DNA from: Nothopassalora personata
Lineage: Eukaryota; Ascomycota; Dothideomycetes; Mycosphaerellales; Mycosphaerellaceae
Assembly (NCBI GenBank): GCA_033816765.1
Contig: CM066289.1
Location: forward strand, 2,232,001-2,296,000
DNA length: 64,000 nt
Direction of reading: 5' to 3'
Part shown: one piece after another, positions 23,001 to 33,918 of the stretch
Numbering within the stretch: the stretch's first letter is position 1
Layout of the letters: each line of letters begins with the position of its first letter
Notes under the pieces: model-generated
Seen by the model: the letters and a program-made list of their open reading frames with translations, nothing else
The model's database searches: none
Told to the model about the DNA's origin: nothing
Program-made: the position numbers and the translations under genes

Positions 23001-23501
23001 TTGAGGAATGGCATACTGGAGATTCGATGGCTGACCTTCACGCTGCAGTGCTTGTGGCGTGATGGTAGCGCCATGAGGTACAGGCGAGTTGAAGCCATGA
23101 GAGGCAAAATTGAAGTTCTGTCCGTTTCCACTTTGTGGCACCAAGGCTGGATCATATCGTGGCTGTTGGTATTGGTAGTTCTGTGGTGCACCATAGTTGC
23201 CGAACTGGTTCTGGGCGAATGGCACGGGACTCTGGTTGAGGTTGCGTCCGTAGGGCGACGACGGGTCGTTGAAACCTGCGTGCGAAGCTGCGGCAGCGAG
23301 GTGGTTCGCATTCTGTTGCCAACTCGGCACGGGCGGGCCACGTGACTGGTTGGCGTTTACGCCCCAACTAGCATCGTTGAACGTGGACTCGGTGCCATTC
23401 GGAAAGAGATTCAGGTTGTCATATGAATTGTAGTTGTGGTCATTACCGAACAAGTTATCGTGTGGGAAAGCCTCATTACTGTTTGCTGGCAGCCGATCCA
23501 T
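20038..23501 (-). CDS. PNUTS/Ppn1-like PP1 regulator with TFIIS-N domain and CCCH finger
   Basis: A 1032-residue nuclear-type protein from exons 23501-22216 and 21850-20038, with an unusually long 365-bp intron whose phase fits (..HRGIIEV joined to LAENTALV). Order: Asn/Gln/Pro-rich N-terminus; acidic Ser/Asp/Glu run at about 310-330; a helical TFIIS-N (LW)-type domain at about 430-510 (DRFKADDVNGTLSRAILDLMSNF, HLSKIFPRYLKKG); Ala/Lys-rich linker; R-V-E-F at about 712 followed by an IKYF..DPEEE block; poly-Pro; and a CCCH finger at 1013-1031 spaced C-x7-C-x5-C-x3-H. This order (TFIIS-N, RVxF PP1-docking motif, C-terminal CCCH) is that of PNUTS/PPP1R10; fission yeast Ppn1 tethers PP1 to the cleavage-polyadenylation factor. 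The homology is inferred from architecture. It diverges from SLY1. Confidence 0.75.
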
Positions 23502-24426
23502 CCCGACAGCGGGCGGCGTTTGGAGCTGAACTGATTGCCGAAAATGGAGAGAAATGGTGGCCCGTGCCCGCTGCGCGGCTGGAAGAGTGCAGCCGTGCGG
23601 ATCCTGGGAATGATGCAGATGATGACACCTCCGAGCTCGGGAAAGTCTATGGCGGCAGTCTCACAGAAAGGACTGCAGACCAAGAGAATGTGGGTGCTGC
23701 GCTGAGACGCGGGTCTCGCTTTCAGCGTAGGCGTGTCTGCTCGCGGTGCTGCGCGTGAAGAAGTCGAGTTTGCTGCTGTCAAGGGCCTTAATCATCGGCG
23801 CTGTGCAGTGGTGGTGAACAGCCAGGACTGTGCATCCCTGGTGCGTCAATTGCCTCCACGTCCACGAGCACGACGCGACTTTTTAAAATCGTCGTCGTCG
23901 GCGATGAGCGAAGAGTATGGAATACGTCGTCTGCTGAAGCAGAGGCCGCGCGCAGTAGTACAGTGATAGCAGTGATGCTCAGCGGTGTGCAGTCAGAAAC
24001 CAAGTCACCTCAGTGCCCGTCGCAATTTGCCTCAAAGAGTGCCCCTCTGCCACCACACCAATCCCACGAGAAATGCCGTTAAAAGCTGTGCTTTGTCAAG
24101 CGCTCATCACGTACTCAATTAGGTCAGGAGGAAGTGTCAAGGAGAGTACTGTGTGCTGAGGCTGGTTTGTGTGTTGAGGAAAAGGTGACGGCGGAGGAAG
24201 AACGAGATGAAAAAGCGCGGGCAAAAGCCAATCCTGGTCACGCGGCGGCTAGAGCCGAGCCGGCGTCAGTTACACGCTCGTGTGCAAGTGGCATTCGCCT
24301 GAATTGCTGGGCTCTTTCTTGACATGTACGTGTTATCGTGCAGCTGCTGCTACTGAGATCCACCGCGTCACCTGCTAGACTCGATGCGCTGAACGCGTAG
24401 CAGGCTGGACAACAGCCACAGCAACG
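23502..24426. other. Divergent intergenic region (PNUTS-like / SLY1)
   Basis: 925 bp between divergent starts. Short frames on both strands have no coding character. A T-rich/A-rich patch (TTTTTAAAAT near 23880) is the only obvious AT feature. Confidence 0.55.
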
Positions 24427-26680
24427 ATGTCTTCATACCAATCGCTGAGAGATCGTCAAGTAGGTGAGTACTGCATGTAAGTGCATTGCGCATACAGCCG
24501 TTAACGGGTAGCCAGCTTCCATCAAGCGTATACTGAATCTCAACCATGCAAACGCCGAGAACAGCGACCTGGAACCCTCGAGCTCGAGCGGAGTACCACC
24601 AAATTCCACGCCGATCCTCAGTTCCGATGGCGAGCCGATATGGAAAGTGCTGGTCTTCGACAACCTGGGAAGAGATGTCATTAGTAGCGTGCTACGGGTC
24701 AATGACCTACGAAGCTGGGGAATTACAATACACCTGTATGTTGGCGGACGTGGCGATTGCAGTACATGCTGAGTTTCGTGCAGCTCTTGCTGATTCTCAT
24801 TGTCAGGAATATCAACGGCCAACGGCATGCCATACCTGATGTACCTGTCATATACCTCGTTGAGCCGACAGCATCGAACCTGGAGCGGATAACCCAGGAC
24901 TTGCAGAATGGCCTATACTCCCCTGCGTACATCAACTTTCTCTCCTCGATCCCCCGACCGCTGCTGGAGGACTTCGCGACGCAAACGGCCCTAGCGAACA
25001 CCTCCGAGAGCATTAGCCAAGTCTTTGACCAGTACTTGAACTTCATTGTCAGCGAGCCAAACCTGTTCAGTCTTGGTATGGGCAAGGAGACGTACTGGGC
25101 GATGAACAGCGCCCAAACGAGCGACGAAGACATTGACAACAATGTCGACCGTATCGTCAGTGGACTCTTTAGCGTGGCAGTCACGATGGGTGCGTTGAGC
25201 GACGCTGCTTGCCAACGCTCTAGCTGACCAGAGACCAGGCACAATTCCTATCATTAGATGCCCAAAGGGCGGTGCCGCAGAAATGATCGCGGCAAAACTT
25301 GACCGTAAGCTGCGCGACCACATTCTGAACTCAAAGGACAACCTTTTCTCGGGCAAATCAACAACAACGACATCTTCGAGACCAGTACTGATCATCGTCG
25401 ATCGTAACGTCGATCTCGTGCCCATGCTCTCACATTCTTGGACGTATCAATCCTTGATACACGATGTGTTGAGTATGCATCTGAATCGAATCACTGTAGA
25501 GACGCCAGCAGAAGACGGCAATCCGGCGAAGGGCAGCATCAAAAAGTCCTATGACTTGCACTCGAATGATTTCTTCTGGAACAAGAACTCTGGAACTCCT
25601 TTTCCCCAGGTGGCGGAGGACATTGACGCAGAATTGACCCGCTACAAGGACGATGCTGCTGATGTTACGAAGAAGACGGGTGCAAACTCGATAGAGGACC
25701 TACAGAACGACACGAGTGCATCCGCGCAGCATTTGAAGGCTGCTATCACTCTTCTGCCTGAATTACGGGAGCGCAAAGCTCTTCTTGATATGCACATGAA
25801 CATCGCCACGGCATTGCTGAAGGGGATCAAAGACCGACAACTGGACAACTTCTTCCAGCTGGAGGAAGATATCAAGAAGCAGACCAAGCCACAAATGCTG
25901 GAACTCATCAATGGAGCCGACCATGGCAATGAGCCCTCGGATAAACTTCGAATCTTCATCATTTGGTTCTTGAGTACTGAAGCCGAGATTTCTCGAACGG
26001 ACATGGAGCAATTCGAGGAAGCATTGAAGAAGCAGGGTGTCGACACGCTGCCCTTGACATACATCCGACGTGTGCGAGAGATCACCCGCATGACGATGAT
26101 CTCATCCGCACCAGAGAAACAGCCACAGCAATCATCAGCATCCAACGATCTGTTCCGCGGGTTCAGCTCGATCTCTTCACGGCTGACAGACCGTTTCAAG
26201 GATGCGGGTCTCGGTGCAAACTTTGACAGCCTCATCTCCGGCGTGAAGAACTTCTTACCTGCCAACAAGGATCTGACGCTGACGAAGATCACGGAGAGTC
26301 TGATGGATCCTCAGAACGCATCGACAAGCGCCCTCCAGAAGACGGAAGGTTTTTTGTACTTCGACCCGCGGTCTGCCAACGCTCGAGGGACGATGCCGCC
26401 CAGCGCCAAAGATGCACGGTCGGGCACACAGCAGACACGTGGCATCGACCCGTCATTCGGGCAGCGGAGACAAGGCTTTAGTGAAGCCATCGTCTTTACG
26501 GTGGGTGGCGGCAGCATGGACGAGTACGGCAATCTGCAGGACTGGTCGAAGCGCACGACAGGCGGAGCCGGTAACGCAAGCACGGTTGGGCGGAAACGCG
26601 TCGTGTATGGCAGTACAGAACTTGTGAATGCGGCCACGTTCTTGCAAGAACTGACCAAGCTGGGTAAAGAGAGCTCGTAG
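24427..26680 (+). CDS. SLY1: Sec1/Munc18 protein Sly1 (ER-Golgi SNARE regulator)
   Basis: A 693-residue SM protein that binds the Golgi/ER syntaxin Sed5 and promotes ER-Golgi fusion. Exons 24427-24463, 24516-24735, 24807-25189 and 25239-26680 join in frame. Family landmarks: [15 protein letters not shown] at the N-terminus, [38 protein letters not shown], the [11 protein letters not shown] block, [24 protein letters not shown], and a C-terminal [15 protein letters not shown] stretch. The third acceptor was chosen as TTGTCAG at 24806 because it gives [16 protein letters not shown]; an earlier acceptor at about 24780 would add a hydrophobic insert not expected in the family. The first exon is only 37 nt. 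Assignment is firm. Confidence 0.95.
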
Positions 26681-27157
26681 AATAAGCCAGAATACACACT
26701 TCACCGCTGCATCGCGTCTTTGACCACCCGCTGGTCTATGAGGATTGATGTCACTTACTTGCTATATACTGTATGCCCTCTCCGCAGTGCATATGTACCT
26801 CCTCGGAGCATATCGCTGCATCGAAGCTTCCCCCTGCGCTGTTAGTAATCCTTGCACTTAGCGTGTACTTGGCATCGACCGTGACTGCTCAACGTCTAGA
26901 ACTGCGAGCATGCTCTCTGCTGAGCCCGACAGTGTCCATGCCATCGACATCCCAATAACCGATCGCACACAGCGCAGCGCAGGTCTGAGATGACACAGGC
27001 GTGCATCTCAGCGCGCGCTCCCCTCCCGACCTAGCGACACCCTCGCCACTCCTCGGGCATTCGACACTGCTGGCGCCCTTCCTGGTGCTCCCGTCGCCCC
27101 TCTATTCCTGCTTCAGCCATTCCTTCAGTGTCCCAACATACGTACTTCTGGTTCGAT
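26681..27157. other. Intergenic region between SLY1 and the Btz gene
   Basis: 477 bp between two co-directed genes. The stretch before 27157 is C-rich (27005-27110), consistent with a pyrimidine-rich leader. No gene or repeat. Confidence 0.55.
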
Positions 27158-29383
27158 ATGGCGGCTGGACGGTCATTCAAGTCGCTGGTGGGTCGCCGCA
27201 GGCGCCCGGATGAGGAAGGAGAGGATGAGGAAGGGCCGGTAATGGTGGACGATTCGCACAGTGAGGGATCTGTACTCAGCGACATGGAGGACGATGAGGC
27301 CGACTCGAGCACTTGGGGCGATCCCGAGACGGCGGAAGCGGGAGTTGAAGCCTCGCAGCCAAAATCCGAGGCAGCAGCGAATGGTGCCAAGAGCACTGGC
27401 AAGAAGGCCCGGAAGAGCAGGAAGAAGGCGGCGCAGAAGACGGGCAAGGACCAAGCGGCAGAGCCTTCTTCGCAGTCGCAGCCGACCGCTTTCAAGGCCA
27501 CGGCAGACACCGAAGCCATGCTCAATGGGCTCAGCATCGATGAACAGGCAGCAGCGCAGGACGTGGGTGACTTTGCGAGCATGGATCAGGCCGCGCCTAC
27601 AGCTACCTCTCAGGCACCCGCTGTTGCGCCGCCCACCGCCTACTCGCAGTCTCCTGCAGAGCGGCAGAGGCGAGACCACGAAGAGTATCGGAGAAAGCGC
27701 GACGCCGACCCTGCCTTCATTCCCAACCGCGGCAACTTTTTCATGCACGATACCCGCTCGCACCACGCGCAGACTGGACCCCCGACCAGGGGCGCGTGGA
27801 ACGTGAGAGGCCGAGGACGAGGCGCAGGCAACGTGGCACCACCATATGCGCCCGCGCACCAGTCGTCGCCAGCAGACAGGTCTGCGGAACAGACATGGAA
27901 GCATGATTTGCACGACACTATCAACGAGGAACCGAGCAGAGAATCTTCCAACTTCGCCAAGCCTGCAGACTCGCCTCAAGACCGCGAGGAGTCTGCGCGA
28001 TTGTTTCCGAAGGCTGCTCACCCCAACACGCAGAACCATCAGCCGCAGCCCAGAGTCTTGTCGTTCTCTAGGACCGCGGTCGTGGGAAAGGTGCAAATCC
28101 GGGTGTTATTGCCAAATATGCTAGAGCCCATCACTTTCTCTGAAGTCCCCTGGAAACAGTACACTCGACTGCCCGATCATCGCCCACCACTTCGTCGAGA
28201 CAAGCCTGTGCGGGTATCTCTCCCGCCTCATATACAGCGCTACATCTTTCCCGCGCCAGAGAGATCGTTCATCTTCATTCCTAGACAGATGAGACCCAAT
28301 CAGCAAGGTTTTGGCAGAAGTGGATATCCGAGAAGCATTGGCGGGTATGGATACTCCAGTCGAAGGACATCAATGTATGGTGGCAGTGTCTACGCCGCTA
28401 GTGTCGCTGCTAGCCGCCGCTCATCGTTTGCGAGCGTTGCACGGGAAAATGCGTTCTCGCCCGTTGGTTCAGCATACGCAGGTGGCATGCCGCCCAACAG
28501 ACCAATCGTTAGACTGCCGCATGCCTCTCAACAGCACTTCTCGGCCTTCAACACACCCACAGGTCCACTATCCGGCCACCAAACGCCCACGGGGTACCAG
28601 GTTCACTCATACCCTCTACCGTCGCAGCCAGCATTCCAGGGCACGCCTACCACTACTGTGCACCAGCCAAGACCGCAGAAGGTGGTTTCGGTAACCGGTA
28701 TCGAGTCGCCGGCAGTGCTTCAAAATGCCTCTGTGCCTCCCCAGGCGCAGCCGCCGTTCCAGAATCAGTTGCCGCTACACATGAACGAGCAGTCTGGCTT
28801 CGGCCTGCCAGCAGGAGCTTACTACTCCCCTGGCCAGCAGTACCCTTACCAGCCTCAACCAGCTGCAGTCACACCGCTGTCGAACGTTCCGGAGCAGGCG
28901 ATGCAGGCTCCCGCCTTTCAGCCCCAGATGGTGCCATACGGCGCCAACCCGTACTACGCCCCGTATCCGCAGCAAGGTTACTACTTCCAGCCGGGACCTC
29001 AAGCCTATGCGCCAATGCCGATGTATGGGGCACCTCAACAAGGCTATATGATGTCGCCGCCTGGCACGCACATGGCGCGACCGCAAGCATCGCCGCAGCA
29101 GCCGCAATCTCAGCCGGCAGAGCCGGAGCAGCAGCCTCAACAGCAACCTGCTCAAGGGTCGTCCGAGGACATTGTCGCCTATGAAAGAGATGGTACCACA
29201 CATTACCTGCCGGCATCAGAGGCACGCAGGCGACACGAGGCTGAGGACTATCAGCCAGCGAGGAGTTTCGTACCCACGAACGCGCTGGTCGGCATGCCAC
29301 CACCCACGCCAGCCCCGGAGACCGCATACTACTATCCCCAAATGCAGCCCAATTACTATCCAACCCAGACACCAATGCAATAG
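27158..29383 (+). CDS. Btz (Barentsz/CASC3) domain protein
   Basis: A 741-residue intronless protein with the Btz/SELOR region that in animals clamps eIF4A3 in the exon junction complex and influences mRNA localisation and nonsense-mediated decay. The Btz core is at about residues 175-260: RRKRDADPAFIPNRGNFFMHDTR, a Gly/Arg RGRGRG run, then WKHDLHD. The start is ATG 27158 (M-A-A-G-R-S-F-K-S-L); an open GTG 10 codons upstream was rejected. Upstream lies an acidic segment and a Lys-rich AKKARKSRKK stretch; downstream is a Tyr/Pro/Gln-rich low-complexity tail (residues 390-700) expected to be disordered. Fungal EJC members are variably retained, so presence of a Btz protein fits an intron-bearing filamentous ascomycete. 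Domain call is good; function as EJC member is inferred. Confidence 0.85.
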   Translation: MAAGRSFKSLVGRRRRPDEEGEDEEGPVMVDDSHSEGSVLSDMEDDEADSSTWGDPETAEAGVEASQPKSEAAANGAKSTGKKARKSRKKAAQKTGKDQAAEPSSQSQPTAFKATADTEAMLNGLSIDEQAAAQDVGDFASMDQAAPTATSQAPAVAPPTAYSQSPAERQRRDHEEYRRKRDADPAFIPNRGNFFMHDTRSHHAQTGPPTRGAWNVRGRGRGAGNVAPPYAPAHQSSPADRSAEQTWKHDLHDTINEEPSRESSNFAKPADSPQDREESARLFPKAAHPNTQNHQPQPRVLSFSRTAVVGKVQIRVLLPNMLEPITFSEVPWKQYTRLPDHRPPLRRDKPVRVSLPPHIQRYIFPAPERSFIFIPRQMRPNQQGFGRSGYPRSIGGYGYSSRRTSMYGGSVYAASVAASRRSSFASVARENAFSPVGSAYAGGMPPNRPIVRLPHASQQHFSAFNTPTGPLSGHQTPTGYQVHSYPLPSQPAFQGTPTTTVHQPRPQKVVSVTGIESPAVLQNASVPPQAQPPFQNQLPLHMNEQSGFGLPAGAYYSPGQQYPYQPQPAAVTPLSNVPEQAMQAPAFQPQMVPYGANPYYAPYPQQGYYFQPGPQAYAPMPMYGAPQQGYMMSPPGTHMARPQASPQQPQSQPAEPEQQPQQQPAQGSSEDIVAYERDGTTHYLPASEARRRHEAEDYQPARSFVPTNALVGMPPPTPAPETAYYYPQMQPNYYPTQTPMQ

Positions 29384-30176
29384 TATGGCTGCCAAGCGTT
29401 CCATGCTTTCGACCGAGACTGGCCTGGCACTCTTGAATTGTCCTCGTCAAGCGTCGATAAGCACCAACGGATCGCCGCGTGGTTGGAAGCGATCGAAAGA
29501 CCCTCTGCGTCATTACATTACTAAGCTTAACGGCCTCTCGTTTCGTTGCGTTATCTGGTTTTGCCACTCGTGGCCAGTCCTTTTTGGATCAGCAAGCATG
29601 GCGTTCAAGGAATAAAAGTGGAGTCTTGAGGAAGGCATGGCAAGGGAAGGGACTACCCAAGGGTTTGCGAAGCACTTATTCTTCGAGTCCTTCTGTAGTA
29701 TTGTATGTTGCTGTCTTGTTACTATTACGCGCTGCGGCGAGGCTGGTCAGCAAAGGCGTTGGATGGAATAGCAGCGGTGTGGTCTGGTGTCTTGAGCTCA
29801 AAGGTTCAGACAGAGATGGGCGCGAGTCGTTAGTCCACTAGTGCAGATACCCCGGAACGAGGTTTGACTGTACCTTGACTACTTTGAGATCTGGTGATGG
29901 TGCTTCGAGACAAAGTGGCCATGTTAGGACTGACGCAGAGCTGACATGGGCTTGGCATAGAGTGAACGGCTGGGGCGACTGGACGCGTTGAGGTCTGGCA
30001 GAAGTGACGGGTGGTGTGCCTCGATATTTGCTGCTTTGATCACGCGCAAGAGCCATGGGCTCCTCAGAAGGTGCGTTTTTTTGCTCGAGAGATGACGCGC
30101 CCTTCGCCATGTCCAGTGCTGTCCACACCTCTGAACCCAATTTCAGGCCATCCTCTTCTGTGGCGGTCCATCATTC
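29384..30176. other. Intergenic region between Btz and protease genes
   Basis: 793 bp: Btz 3' UTR and protease promoter. Short frames on both strands (for instance the minus strand 29838-30140) show no family character. Confidence 0.5.
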
Positions 30177-30215
30177 GAGACACCTAAGCGAGACACCTAA
30201 GCGAGACACCTAAGC
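30177..30215 (+). repeat. Three tandem copies of a 13-bp unit
   Basis: The unit GAGACACCTAAGC occurs three times without interruption, ending 11 bp before the protease ATG at 30227. Perfect identity of the copies suggests recent slippage. It sits in the 5' leader or core promoter. Confidence 0.9.
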
Positions 30216-30226
30216 ACCCACTCACC

Positions 30227-31832
30227 ATGCCTATGGAAGACATCAAGACAGTCTACCAACAGCGCCACAATCTCCCTAGCACTTATGCGCCAGCGGCTGC
30301 CCATCTTCACGGACTGCACCGCATCTCTCTCGTCAAGAATCCGAAGTGGTCACCAACACCGCGCGATTGCCTCGGACACCTTTTCAAGAAATGTGAGTGA
30401 GAGCGCGTCGTGCAGTGGCGCGTCTCGGAGCTAACACCCGCCGTCGCTTGTAGTCGACATCACGCCCACCCTGCCATGCCCATTCACCTTTCTCCACGCT
30501 CTCCTCGTCGACGGAACTCAGAATTGCATTCAACGCTTTCAGCCCGGTACCCATAAGCGTGTCGGAGGTCGACCCTTCTCAACAGACGGTACCTCAGACA
30601 AGAAGGGTGAAGTCGAAGCTCAGAACATCCAGGATGACTCGGAATATCTTGCTCAACTGGGGGTAGGGACGCCGCCTCAATCAATGGTGAGTGAATGAAT
30701 CTAAAGCACAGACGACATCTTGCAAGGCTAATCCTCGCACAGGACCTCAATTTTGACACTGGATCCTCGGACCTATGGCTATGGTCTACATCGCTCCCCA
30801 AGAACACACAAGACGCTGGGCGCAGCACTGGCCATCATATTTTCGACCCAAACAAGAGCAGTACCTGGAGAGCATGCCCGAACCAAAGCTGGACTGTAAG
30901 TGAATGAATATGCGCCTCATGCACTGGCTAACCCCGGAAGATCACATATGGCGATGGATCTAGCGCGGGCGGATCGGTAGGGACAGACACAGTCACAATT
31001 GGAGGCCTCACAGTTGACTCACAGGCCGTCGAACTAGCAAAGACGATCGCACCCAGCTTCGAGAGCTGCGAGGGTGACGGTTTATTGGGCCTGGCGTTTG
31101 GCACGATCAATACAGTGCGACCACAGCCTGTCCACACGCCTGTTGAGAACATGATGATTCAAGCCGACATACCGAAAGGAAGCGAGCTGTTCACGGCGTA
31201 CCTCACGAACCGGATCGACAAGGTCCCGCCTTTCTACACGTTCGGATACATCGATCAGGTATATGATACTCTGGCATCCATCGCTCGTATCGCAATTTTG
31301 TCCGGAGATGACACTGACACGACGCGCTCTCGTACAGGAAGCTCTCGCCAATCAGTCACCTCACTACAGCCCCATCGACACCTCCAAAGGCTTCTAGGAG
31401 ATCAAGTCCCCTTACATCACGATCAACGGCTCGAAACACCTCATGGACGGTGGAAACAACTCAGGAATCATGGACACAGGCACGACACTCGCTCTCATTG
31501 ACGACGACAGCTGTCGAGCCATCTACGCCGCGATTCCGGGCTCGAAATTTGACGCTGGCCAAGGAGGGTTCATATTTCCGGCGAACACCCCGAGAGACAA
31601 GTTGCCGGTTTTGAAAGTGGCGATAGGGGATGCTGAGTGCGTTGTTGATCCGGATGATGTGGGATTCGCGGACGTCGGAGGTGGAATAAGATTCGGGGGC
31701 TGGCAGAGTAGGGGCAATATGGCGTTCTCCATCTATGGAGGTAGTCTGTTGAAGAGTATGTATGCGATCTTCGACCAGGGGAACAAGAGGTTCGGGTGGG
31801 TGCAGAGGGCGGACTTGCAGGGGAAGAAGTGA
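30227..31832 (+). CDS. Pepsin-type aspartic protease without signal peptide; damaged segment
   Basis: A1-family endopeptidase, 434 residues if spliced as 30227-30392, 30454-30686, 30743-30895, 30941-31258 and 31398-31832. Both catalytic motifs are intact: FDTGSSDLW (Asp at about 138) and MDTGTTLAL (about 316), with the flap Tyr in ITYGDGS and EGDGLLGLAF. The N-terminus (M-P-M-E-D-I-K-T) has no signal peptide, so a vacuolar/secreted site is not supported from this start; an upstream exon could change that. The DNA from 31337 reads as the family's EALANQSPHYSPIDTSKGF segment, but contains an extra C near 31380 and then TAG at 31395-31397 where the conserved Trp is expected. Using the TTCTAG acceptor at 31397 removes both lesions and keeps frame, at the cost of about 20 residues. 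The alternative reading is a pseudogene or sequence error. Confidence 0.75.
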
Positions 31833-32060
31833 TTTTGAGAGCGGTGAAGGATGACTGGCGGCACAGAAGCACGCGGCAATGTGGAGGAGGGATGGCGACG
31901 CGATACCTACGGAGAACCTACATATCCTGAGAAAGATCTCTGGTTCGACCTCCTTCTTTGCCACCGACTCGATCGTGCTCAGGAGTTTGGAAACCAGCAA
32001 AGCACAACCGGTAGCTCCGCAGCACTCGATGAATTCGAAGCACGACGAGGCACCACCACC

Positions 32061-33551
32061 TCAAGCATCGGCATCCTTCCCATGATACGTAATGAATTTC
32101 TCCTGCAGATACTCTCCCAATCCCCAGTGGCTGTTCTGCCGTCCCCACCCGCTCCCTTTGACGCCCCCTTGTGGTCCCGTCGGGCTCGTATAGACGCTGA
32201 TACTGTTGATGTGAACTTGCCCATACTCCAGCTCTCTGCCCATCTTGATCGCCCTCTCCATATTCATGGAGTGGATAGTCGCATTGAGGCCGTAGGCACT
32301 CGCGTTTGCCACCTTGATCGCTTCAGCATCGTTCTCTACGACGTAGAGGGATGCGGAGGGACCGAAAGTTTCCTCGTCGACGATTTTCAGATCGTCCTGC
32401 CTCGTCGCTGGATCGACCAAGACGATGGAAGGCTTCAGACCTTTTCGATGCTCATTCTTCTCAGGTCCACCGATTAAGAAATGGGCCCCCTTATCTTCTG
32501 CATCTTGGAGGATAGCCTGTGCTTTCTCCGCCATTTCGGCGTGAACGGCAAATCCACCATTCTCCTTCCTCACAGCTTCGACCAGCAACTCCTGAAATTG
32601 CGCGGCGACGTTTCGCTGGACTATGATACGCTCTGTACTGAAGCAAATCTGTCCATGGTGCAGCAGCGCACCTTTGGCGCAGAGCACAGCTGCTTTCCGC
32701 AGATTCGCATCATCCAGCACGATCGCTGGACATTTCCCGCCCAATTCCATCAGCACAGGCTTCAGATGCTTGGCCGCCACTGCACCGATTATACGACCCA
32801 CCGCCGCCGAGCCGATGAACTCGATCTTCCTGATCGCACCGTGAGCGATCAGAGTCTCCGTCACTTCAGCTGCGCTGTCCCGCTCGGCTGATAGAGAGTT
32901 GAGGACGCCAGCGGGGAGACCGGCCTGGTGGTAGATGTCGACGATGAGGCTGTGCGTCAAAGGGCAGAGCTCACTGCTCTTCAGGACGACCGTACATCCT
33001 GCGCCAATCGCGGACGTGACGGCTCTAGCGGCGAGTATCAGCGCTCCGTTCCAGGGTGGAATGATCAGAACAGCGCCAACGGGCTCCTTGAAGACGAATA
33101 CGAACGTGTCTGGCTTCTCGATTGGTGGAATCTCCCCGCGGATGGCGCTGATGGCGCTGGCCATCTCGCGCATGTAAGCCACGGAGATGTTTACATTGTT
33201 GATCGCCCATGTTTCGGGGCAAGAGGTCTCGTTGACTTGCGCTGCGATGAGGTCGTCCCGGCGCTGCTCGAAGAGGTCTGCGGCTTTCAAGATGATGTCT
33301 CGGCGCGCGAGAGCTGAGGTTCTACGCCAGCCGTCTCGACCAGTCGAGAGGGTCGAACCGGAGAAGGCTGCCCAGGCGGCGTCACAGGCTGTGTTGCACG
33401 TCTCCTTTGAGGCGCTGGCATAGTAATGAATTGTTTTGTCCTGGGCTGAGGAGTTCACGGGCTTAATCTTGCTTTCGTCAATGTGAAGTGCTTCGCCGTT
33501 GATGATGATCGGGACGACATCTCTTCCTTGTGAGTCTTTCCGCAAAGGCAT
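32061..33551 (-). CDS. NAD(P)-dependent aldehyde dehydrogenase
   Basis: A 496-residue intronless ALDH-superfamily enzyme oxidising aldehydes to acids. The active-site set is complete: Asn168 in PPWN, Lys191 in VVLKSSE, Glu269 in MELGG and the nucleophile Cys303 in GQICFSTERI. Downstream EETFGPSASLYVV and the C-terminal SGWGRQNSHWGLGEYLQEKFIT are typical. Overall pattern resembles salicylaldehyde/vanillin-type dehydrogenases of fungi that degrade aromatics, but the substrate is not determined. A Thr-Cys pair occurs at about 51-52. It starts at ATG 33551 and ends 229 bp from the convergent protease gene. No targeting signal is evident, so it is probably cytosolic. Confidence 0.92.
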   Translation of the reverse strand: MPLRKDSQGRDVVPIIINGEALHIDESKIKPVNSSAQDKTIHYYASASKETCNTACDAAWAAFSGSTLSTGRDGWRRTSALARRDIILKAADLFEQRRDDLIAAQVNETSCPETWAINNVNISVAYMREMASAISAIRGEIPPIEKPDTFVFVFKEPVGAVLIIPPWNGALILAARAVTSAIGAGCTVVLKSSELCPLTHSLIVDIYHQAGLPAGVLNSLSAERDSAAEVTETLIAHGAIRKIEFIGSAAVGRIIGAVAAKHLKPVLMELGGKCPAIVLDDANLRKAAVLCAKGALLHHGQICFSTERIIVQRNVAAQFQELLVEAVRKENGGFAVHAEMAEKAQAILQDAEDKGAHFLIGGPEKNEHRKGLKPSIVLVDPATRQDDLKIVDEETFGPSASLYVVENDAEAIKVANASAYGLNATIHSMNMERAIKMGRELEYGQVHINSISVYTSPTGPQGGVKGSGWGRQNSHWGLGEYLQEKFITYHGKDADA

Positions 33552-33918
33552 GATTGTCCTGTGCAGAAGAATTTCTTGCTGAATCAGTATGCAAGTTCTG
33601 TAAAGCGGATTCGGATTCGCGAATGTTGGATCTTATTGACGATCTGTACGCCATCGAGATCCACTCACTACGCTCGCAAGTGCCGACATTGTGCACTGCG
33701 GGCGCTCGGGTACATTGTTCTGGTGCTCATCCGGGTAAGCGGGCGTAAGATGTCGTTGTGGGGGCGATGACGATGACGAAGCAGCGCATGTATTTCTTTA
33801 ATGTCGTGAAGGTCTTGTAATAGCTATGGTACTCTGATTTCGATTCTATCATATCTGTCGCATAGTATGTACAAATTCAGATGTCATTAGTGCTGATTGT
33901 ATCGTTAGTAATAGTCAT
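33552..33918. other. Intergenic region between aldehyde dehydrogenase and flavohemoglobin
   Basis: 367 bp between co-directed minus-strand genes. The 33780-33918 part is AT-rich; it would hold the flavohemoglobin 3' UTR and the dehydrogenase promoter. No gene. Confidence 0.5.
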
